DNA from: JBEKTW01 sp049515655
GTDB taxonomy: Bacteria; Bacteroidota; Ignavibacteria; UBA10030; SZUA-254
Length of the DNA stretch: 10,605 nucleotides
Assembly: GCA_049515655.1 (NCBI GenBank)
Contig: JBEKTW010000047.1
Location: forward strand, 1 to 10,605
Direction: 5' to 3'
Part shown: positions 6,730 to 10,605 of the stretch, piece after piece
Position numbering within the stretch: the stretch's first letter is position 1
How the letters are laid out: every line of letters starts with the position of its first letter
Translations under genes and position numbers: made by a program
The notes under the pieces: generated by a model
What the model saw: only the letters and a program-made list of their open reading frames with translations
The model's database searches: none
Told to the model about the DNA's origin: nothing

Positions 6730-7329
6730 GTGATCTATTCCTTACCGCGGTCAACGTTGTGCCTTGTTGTCGGAGTTCCGGCCAGCGGAAAAACATCGCT
6801 CGCGCAGGAGCTCGTCAGGAACGTACGGGACGCCTCTTACATATCAAAGGACATGATCCAGTCCTGCTTCACGTCAAAAGAGCGGGTCAGCGGGCAGACG
6901 TATTCCATGATCCAGGGTCCGACATTCGGCATCCTGGTCAGCTTTGCGGGTACACAGCTGAAGCTGAAAAAACATCCCTTCATTGATGCGCCCTTCTCGG
7001 TCAACAATTGGCGGCGCGATAAGTACAGCAACTGGGTGACGCTGTTCAGAGATGTGGCGAAGGAGTATGACGCCCGTCTGGCAATCATAAGGTGCATGCC
7101 GCCTGACCTGGACGGGCTCAGGAGACGTATAGAGAAGCGGCACTACGAATGGGATAAATGGAAGCTTGAACATTGGACGGAATTTCTGAAGCAGGAACCC
7201 GTGGACTTTCCCATTGAACATGATGATGTTCTTGAGATCGTGACAGACCGCCCCAATGATAAGATCGCAGGTGATGTCCTGACGAATTATCTTAAGGCAA
7301 AACAGATTACCGGTAAGTCCTCACCATGA
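6730..7329 (+). CDS. P-loop kinase-like ATPase
   Basis: A 199-residue cytoplasmic protein, and the only named gene on the plus strand. GVPASGKTS (15-23) is a Walker A P-loop. SKDMIQ (39-44) holds an Asp where small-molecule and polynucleotide kinases place a substrate or catalytic Asp. FIDAPF (84-89) is a Walker B-like strand with D86. LRRRIEKRHYEWDKWK (130-145) resembles the arginine-rich lid of nucleotide and Zeta/ChvD-unrelated P-loop kinases. The layout fits the small single-domain AAA_33-type kinase proteins, whose substrates are mostly unknown. The start is a GTG with AAGGA six bases upstream; TAA lies in frame just before, so no longer form is possible. No antitoxin-like partner is adjacent, which argues against a Zeta-type toxin pair. 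The terminator at 7390-7417 follows. The substrate cannot be read from sequence. Confidence 0.85.
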   Translation: MIYSLPRSTLCLVVGVPASGKTSLAQELVRNVRDASYISKDMIQSCFTSKERVSGQTYSMIQGPTFGILVSFAGTQLKLKKHPFIDAPFSVNNWRRDKYSNWVTLFRDVAKEYDARLAIIRCMPPDLDGLRRRIEKRHYEWDKWKLEHWTEFLKQEPVDFPIEHDDVLEIVTDRPNDKIAGDVLTNYLKAKQITGKSSP

Positions 7330-7389
7330 AGACCCTGATTTCCATCAACAGATTCCAAGCACCTGCCGTCACCAGCTCCTTTGAACGGA

Positions 7390-7417
7390 AGCCCCAGCGA
7401 ACAACTGGGGCTTTCTT
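7390..7417 (+). terminator. Rho-independent terminator of the kinase-like gene
   Basis: AGCCCCAG (7390-7397) pairs perfectly with CTGGGGCT (7405-7412) around a 7-base loop, and TTCTT follows. It lies 60 bases after the kinase-like stop codon. Confidence 0.8.
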
Positions 7418-7419
7418 GT

Positions 7420-7446
7420 GCCGACCCGCGATGAGGACGAGTCGGC
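7420..7446 (-). terminator. Copy 3 of the repeated hairpin, without a T-run
   Basis: On the minus strand GCCGACTCG (7446-7438) pairs with CGGGTCGGC (7428-7420), including one T-G wobble, around loop TCCTCATCG. ACAAGAAAG follows instead of a T-run, so termination here would be weak. It is downstream of the second T9SS gene. Confidence 0.5.
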
Positions 7447-7490
7447 TTGCGTGATAACGACAGCAGAAGCGAGACTACTTCAACAACAAT
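7420..7490. repeat. Direct repeat, copy 2, with a relic T9SS gene tail
   Basis: This block is about 91 percent identical to 4609-4679. On the minus strand it includes TTGTTGTTGAAGTAG (LLLK plus stop, 7489-7475), equivalent to the end of the LamG gene. Here that tail is outside the present coding region, which stops at 7529. Confidence 0.75.
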
Positions 7491-7511
7491 CCCGCCAAAG
7501 AACGCGGGATT
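7488..7511 (-). terminator. Stem-loop after the second T9SS gene
   Basis: AATCCCGC (7488-7495) and GCGGGATT (7504-7511) form a perfect 8-bp stem with an 8-base loop. On the minus strand GTTGTTG follows. It is the best terminator for the 7529-9601 gene, though T-poor. Confidence 0.5.
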
Positions 7512-7513
7512 TC

Positions 7514-7539
7514 TGATCAAGTGATGAATCACTTGATCA
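7514..7539. repeat. Perfect 12-bp inverted repeat spanning the stop codon
   Basis: TGATCAAGTGAT (7514-7525) and ATCACTTGATCA (7528-7539) are exact reverse complements two bases apart. The right arm encodes the final codons and the TGA stop (7531-7529) of the second T9SS gene. The repeat sits directly against the 7488-7511 stem-loop. Confidence 0.8.
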
Positions 7540-9601
7540 TCAACATCTTCTTCACCTCAACAAATGTGCCCGCCGTTAATCTGTACGTATAAATCCCGCT
7601 CGGTAAGTTTGCCGCATTAAATTCCACTGACTTGTACCCTGCATCCTGAGTTCCGTTCACGAGTGTCGCGACTTCTCTCCCCAACATGTCGTACACTACC
7701 AGACGAACATACTCTGCTTTGGGCAGTTCGTAATTGATAGCCGTTGTCGGATTGAAGGGGTCCGGGTAGTTTTGCCCCAGTGCAAACTCCGTGGGCAAAG
7801 GCTTTGTATTGCCAACTCCCAGCACGCCGCTCACCGTTACCGTGATAACACTCGAATATGAACCGCTGCCGTTCCTGTCAACCTGATGGAGGCGATAGTA
7901 GTACGTGCCGGAGCTGACATTGTTATCCGTATAAGAGTAGTTGTGCTGTTCCAGCGACGTCCCGGCGCCCGCGATGATGACGGAGTTGACCACAGTGAAC
8001 GGTCCGGTCTTGCTGCTGCCGCGCTCGACGTAAAATCCCAGCGAATTCGTTTCACTTATCGTCTGCCATTCCAGCTTCACACTGTTGGAGATTGCGTTCG
8101 CAGTAAGCGAGGCAAGCTGGATGGGGAGCGCTCCGGGATTTCCGATTATCACGGACGAGAGCAATGTTACCCCGCTAACCGTTGTGACATTCGGTGTTCC
8201 GGCTGAGGTTGTTCCTCCGAGTTCCACCCATGCCGTTCCAGTGTAGTACCAGGCGACTGCGCTGCTAGGAGTGACATTCACGCCAGCGTCTGTTGTCAGC
8301 CATGTGAAAAAAAGGCTCACGCCAAGGCCGTCGGTAGCGGTACCCGTCAGAGTCCATGTCTGATTCCCGGCCTGCGTGTTATCCGCCGTCGTCGGATTGT
8401 CGCCAACCGCCACCTTCGCTGTGTAGGTATTGGTTAAACCTGTATTGTTGTTCATGCTGACAGGGTTGTACGCTGTGGTCGACGGACCGATTGGGAATGT
8501 GAAGCTTCCGGCATTAGCCACACTGCGGGAAACGTACCCGCTTCCATTCGTCACCACGCACGTTCCTGCACCAGCACCGGTCACCGAGCCGCTGAGATAT
8601 AAATCGTATGAGCCTAGAATGAGATTGCATCCACCGAGGGTGAGATTGGTGTAGACACTGGCAGTTCCGCCAAGGCTTGCATCGCCATTGTTTTGGCTGA
8701 TGTATAGGTTATTGTAATTGCCGCCGGAAACAGTCTGGCTTACGCCGAGGTACTGGACCGTCCCGGTTTCGATTGGGAGTCCGTTCGTCGAGCCGCGGAA
8801 TTGGACGGTACCGCCGGTGTTGTCGATTGAAGAGGCAGTCAGAGAATAAGTACTCATGTCCAGCGTGCCGGGATTCGTAAGAGCGCCGTTCACAGTAATG
8901 TTCCCGCCAGCAGTTTTTGTCCCCGAGCCCGAGAACACAAGGTCGTAGTATGTCAATGGTTTCACTGTCTGCGCTGAGTACGATGTATACTGGACAGTGC
9001 CGCTACCGGGGTAAAATGCATACAGGTTGCCTGTAAAACTGCCCCCGATAACGAGTGTACCGCCGCTGTTCATATTGATGATTGCAGAATCACCGCCGAC
9101 AATGTTGCTGACCACGAGCGAATCTGTACTTGCTCCAAAGACTATCGTGCCTTTGCCTATCCACGTTGACCAGCCGAGAAAAATACTTCTGCACTTTGCT
9201 GATCCGATATCAACAGTAATGACACGATCCGCGCGGATAAGAACGCTGTCAGTGGCCATTGGCACAATTCTCGCTGCGTACGCAATCCCGGTCCACTTAG
9301 AGGAGTAACCCGTCACGAGCGTTAAATGCTGATTATTGGCGATACTCGCAATTGTCCCAATTTTAACTCCTCCGGAAAAGTAAATATCGATCCCGGGGGC
9401 AAGTTCAGTGGTAAAGTATGTTCCCACGCCTGTAACAGCAGTGGCGCCTGAGTCGAACGAGATCGTCCCCGTCTTGCCTGAATTCCAAGTGTTGTTATCA
9501 CTCCAGTTGCCTGTCGCTCTTGCTTGGGCTAAATTCTGTGCCATACCTGCGGAAACGGCCAGGAGTGCGAGCATCGAAACTACAACAACTAACCTTTTCA
9601 T
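7529..9601 (-). CDS. Large secreted repeat-rich protein with T9SS type A sorting domain
   Basis: A 690-residue exported protein. Residues 1-21 are a signal peptide ending AGMAQ. GNWSDNNTWNSG (31-42) followed by VPMATDSVLIRADRVITVD (113-131) is the opening of a beta-helix-type surface domain common in this phylum, but it is interrupted by residues 43-111, a separate small beta domain (VTGVGTYFTTELAPGIDIYF). Residues 132-345 are Gly/Thr/Ser-rich short strands consistent with a beta-helix or adhesin-like stalk. Residues 346-490 form another beta-rich unit. The LPIQLASLTA linker domain is at 492-590. The sorting domain starts near 603, with NYPDPFNP at 611-618 and VYDMLGREVATL, and ends MLMIK. 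AGGGGA just upstream supports the ATG. A strong promoter lies at 9769-9797. No catalytic motif is seen; an adhesive or structural surface role is inferred. Confidence 0.88.
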   Translation of the reverse strand: MKRLVVVVSMLALLAVSAGMAQNLAQARATGNWSDNNTWNSGKTGTISFDSGATAVTGVGTYFTTELAPGIDIYFSGGVKIGTIASIANNQHLTLVTGYSSKWTGIAYAARIVPMATDSVLIRADRVITVDIGSAKCRSIFLGWSTWIGKGTIVFGASTDSLVVSNIVGGDSAIINMNSGGTLVIGGSFTGNLYAFYPGSGTVQYTSYSAQTVKPLTYYDLVFSGSGTKTAGGNITVNGALTNPGTLDMSTYSLTASSIDNTGGTVQFRGSTNGLPIETGTVQYLGVSQTVSGGNYNNLYISQNNGDASLGGTASVYTNLTLGGCNLILGSYDLYLSGSVTGAGAGTCVVTNGSGYVSRSVANAGSFTFPIGPSTTAYNPVSMNNNTGLTNTYTAKVAVGDNPTTADNTQAGNQTWTLTGTATDGLGVSLFFTWLTTDAGVNVTPSSAVAWYYTGTAWVELGGTTSAGTPNVTTVSGVTLLSSVIIGNPGALPIQLASLTANAISNSVKLEWQTISETNSLGFYVERGSSKTGPFTVVNSVIIAGAGTSLEQHNYSYTDNNVSSGTYYYRLHQVDRNGSGSYSSVITVTVSGVLGVGNTKPLPTEFALGQNYPDPFNPTTAINYELPKAEYVRLVVYDMLGREVATLVNGTQDAGYKSVEFNAANLPSGIYTYRLTAGTFVEVKKMLMIK

Positions 9602-9728
9602 GATTATCCCCTGAGATTGTGGACGAGTGATTACAAATTAAGCAAAAGTGTAGAAAAGAGTTTTTCTTCAAAATGATAAATCCGGGCGACAGAGCATAGG
9701 CCCTGCGTAGAGCTGATGAAGATCGTAT

Positions 9729-9759
9729 CGGCGGCAAGAATTCCATCGCTTGTTCGCCG
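9729..9759 (-). promoter_or_regulatory. Leader stem-loop of the second T9SS gene
   Basis: CGGCGGCAAG (9729-9738) pairs with CTTG (9749-9752) and CGCCG (9755-9759), leaving a small internal mismatch and a 10-base loop. It lies a few bases after the predicted transcription start. A regulatory role is only inferred. Confidence 0.35.
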
Positions 9760-9768
9760 CGTGAGTAC

Positions 9769-9797
9769 AATATATTACAAATGATCAGGATAGTCAA
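9769..9797 (-). promoter_or_regulatory. Near-consensus sigma-70 promoter of the second T9SS gene
   Basis: On the minus strand TTGACT (9797-9792), a 17-base spacer and TATATT (9774-9769) match the consensus at five of six positions in each box. Transcription would start near 9762, about 160 bases before the ATG at 9601. Confidence 0.75.
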
Positions 9798-9914
9798 TGA
9801 GAATCTATGAAGAAATAAAGAAAGCGATTTCCGGGATGAAGTGGCGAATTTTGCGCCAACGAGCTATTATCGACGACGCATTCTCGCCCAACGTGGGAAA
9901 ACCGCAAGAAGCTG

Positions 9915-9976
9915 TGAGCGAGTCCCGTCCGAAATGAATCGTCCCATCCTTGATGGACGGGACGAGTCGAAGGGCT
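9915..9976. repeat. Palindromic REP-like repeat, copy A
   Basis: This 62-bp unit matches 10384-10445 with three mismatches, in the same orientation. GTCCCGTCC (9922-9930) and CGTCCCATCC (9940-9949) can each pair with GGACGGGACG (9955-9964), so two alternative stems are possible. It lies 25 bases downstream of the GIY-YIG stop codon and may also act as its terminator. Confidence 0.85.
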
Positions 9977-10001
9977 GTGCAGGATGATGTCCATCAGGGA
10001 G

Positions 10002-10283
10002 CTATCTTCGTCTGCGTGTAAGGCGATGAAGCATCTTCATATCACCGCGGATGAGAGCTTCTTTCTTGGCGTGGGTCCAGCGTTTAATCTGGCGTTCGCG
10101 CCGAAACGCCTCGGAATACGTTGAGAATTCTTCCTCGTATGCGACTGCAACAGGTGGGTGTAATTGTGTCGTTCGGCAACCGGTTCCGGCAAAATGATCT
10201 TCGCATCGCTTCTCCAGATTTCTCGTTGATCCGACATAGAGCTTTCCTGACCGAAGGCGAAGAATATAGCACGATGCAGGCAA
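10002..10283 (-). CDS. Small GIY-YIG endonuclease domain protein
   Basis: A 93-residue single-domain protein of the GIY-YIG superfamily, YhbQ/UvrC-N-terminal type. Y6 in CYIL stands for the GIY tyrosine and Y16-V17-G18 for YIG. R26, H30, and E63 in EAFRRERQIKRW fit the catalytic arginine, second tyrosine/histidine region and metal-binding glutamate. I choose the TTG at 10283 because GGAGGG lies seven bases upstream and the GIY-YIG core starts three residues later. The same frame stays open upstream to 10499, but that part is a translation of the palindromic repeat and is not conserved domain sequence. Two repeat copies flank the gene in direct orientation. Roles in DNA cleavage, repair or repeat mobility are possible; the nuclease family is clear, the job is not. 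Confidence 0.88.
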   Translation of the reverse strand: MPASCYILRLRSGKLYVGSTRNLEKRCEDHFAGTGCRTTQLHPPVAVAYEEEFSTYSEAFRRERQIKRWTHAKKEALIRGDMKMLHRLTRRRR

Positions 10284-10605
10284 TGAGTCTCCCTCCACGA
10301 ATATGTCTCCCAAAACAGCTATTCCACCTTGCGTAATTCGGCAACGGGGCCTTCGATTCGTCCCTCCCGTCAGGGCCGAGCCCTGAGCGAGTCCCGTCCA
10401 AAATGAACCGTCCCATCCTTGAAGGACGGGACGAGTCGAAGGGCTCCGCGAAGGTCTCCGATGTGCACCCATGCCTAAGACTCCGGCTACCCTTAACATT
10501 CTGCAGACTACCCCACGGAAAGTTGAAATTCACACTCGATTTAAAGAATATCACGCGCTACCTAGAGCTGGCCCCCGCCTGGATCAACATGATGCGCCAA
10601 CGGTT
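10284..10605. other. Right-edge region: repeat copy B and an unresolved end
   Basis: From 10284 to about 10345 lie the GIY-YIG ribosome binding site and leader. The composite palindromic repeat occupies 10349-10445. From 10446 to the edge two plus-strand frames stay open, one from ATG 10471 (MPKTPATLNILQ) and one from GTG 10463 with AAGG eight bases upstream, which later reads KFTLDLKNITRYLELAPAW. All three minus frames close within about 50 bases of the edge. A plus-strand gene may start here, but its frame is undecided. Confidence 0.35.
10349..10445. repeat. Composite palindromic repeat, copy B (MITE/REP-like)
   Basis: Outer arms GCCTTCGATTCGTCCC (10349-10364) and GGGACGAGTCGAAGGGC (10428-10444) are inverted copies with one mismatch and one extra base. 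Inside lie CAGGGC-CGA-GCCCTG (10371-10385) and a 25-bp near-palindrome at 10409-10433 (11 of 12 arm positions pair). The right 62 bp (10384-10445) equal copy A. Confidence 0.75.

Larger units (their letters stand above)
9602..10001. other. Region between the GIY-YIG gene and the second T9SS gene
   Basis: No credible gene. On the minus strand it carries repeat copy A (9915-9976), a promoter (9769-9797), then a leader of about 160 bases with a stem-loop at 9729-9759, ending at the ribosome binding site of the T9SS gene. Open frames here are by-products of the repeat or overlap the T9SS gene. Confidence 0.6.

Noticed and set aside
7420..7446. A hammerhead-ribozyme-like look to GATGAGGACGAG
   Set aside because: The CUGAUGA and GAAA core sequences and the three-stem layout are absent; it folds as one simple stem.
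7326..7454. A short plus-strand frame overlapping the kinase-like stop as ATGA
   Set aside because: It runs straight through the terminator and the repeated hairpin, so it is unlikely to be translated.
9602..9762. A c-di-GMP riboswitch in the T9SS leader
   Set aside because: A CGCAGGGCCTA stretch looks faintly similar, but the tetraloop and receptor elements are not found.
9498..9797. A 99-codon minus-strand frame overlapping the start of the second T9SS gene
   Set aside because: It overlaps the signal peptide region in another frame and lacks protein-like composition.
9794..9994. A 66-codon minus-strand frame
   Set aside because: It reads through repeat copy A and a promoter, with no domain-like sequence.
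7435..10438. The 10-mer GGACGAGTCG shared by hairpin copy 3 and both REP-like repeats
   Set aside because: Hairpin copies 1 and 2 do not have it exactly, so a common origin is not supported.
10284..10499. A 72-residue N-terminal extension of the GIY-YIG protein
   Set aside because: It is the translation of the palindromic repeat, and a good ribosome binding site sits just before the TTG at 10283.
1..10605. CRISPR arrays, tRNA, rRNA or insertion sequences
   Set aside because: No regularly spaced repeats, no cloverleaf or rRNA motifs and no transposase gene were seen.

Overview
The window looks like a chromosomal segment from the Bacteroidota/Chlorobiota side of the bacterial tree, most likely an Ignavibacteria-like environmental genome. 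Two large secreted proteins end in the type IX secretion (T9SS) type A sorting domain, with NYPNPFNP and NYPDPFNP motifs and tails VKKMLLLK and VKKMLMIK, and both carry the LPIQLASLTA linker typical of that group. One near-consensus sigma-70 promoter (TTGACT, 17 bp, TATATT) fits a lineage that does not rely only on the Bacteroidia -33/-7 promoter type. The placement is inferred from protein style, not from a marker gene.

Layout. Positions 1-302 hold no clear gene but two terminators. 303-665 (-) encodes a small zinc-ribbon membrane protein. 808-4236 (-) is a three-gene sugar operon, transcribed from high to low coordinates: an exported L-rhamnose mutarotase-like protein, an SGLT-type Na+/sugar symporter with a TTG start, and a uroporphyrinogen-decarboxylase-fold protein that has the His-x-Cys...Cys zinc site of MtaA/CmuA-type methyltransferases. 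4664-6250 (-) is a secreted LamG protein with a T9SS tail. 6251-6729 is gene-free and rich in hairpins. 6730-7329 (+) is a lone P-loop kinase-like protein with a GTG start. 7529-9601 (-) is a second T9SS-sorted secreted protein. 10002-10283 (-) is a small GIY-YIG endonuclease flanked by two direct copies of a palindromic repeat.

How the genes work together. The operon suggests periplasmic anomer conversion of a 6-deoxyhexose, sodium-coupled uptake, then a cytoplasmic step by the methyltransferase-like protein. Removal of methyl groups from O-methylated deoxysugars is one possible but unproven reading. The two T9SS proteins are independent surface proteins; each seems to have one domain nested inside a loop of another.

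The DNA between genes is unusually informative. Three copies of one terminator-like hairpin lie downstream of minus-strand genes. The last LLLK-stop codons of a T9SS gene survive as a relic beyond the present stop of the second T9SS gene. A REP/MITE-like palindromic repeat brackets the GIY-YIG gene. The best candidates for something under-described are the GIY-YIG/repeat pairing and the methyltransferase-like protein in a rhamnose-type operon.
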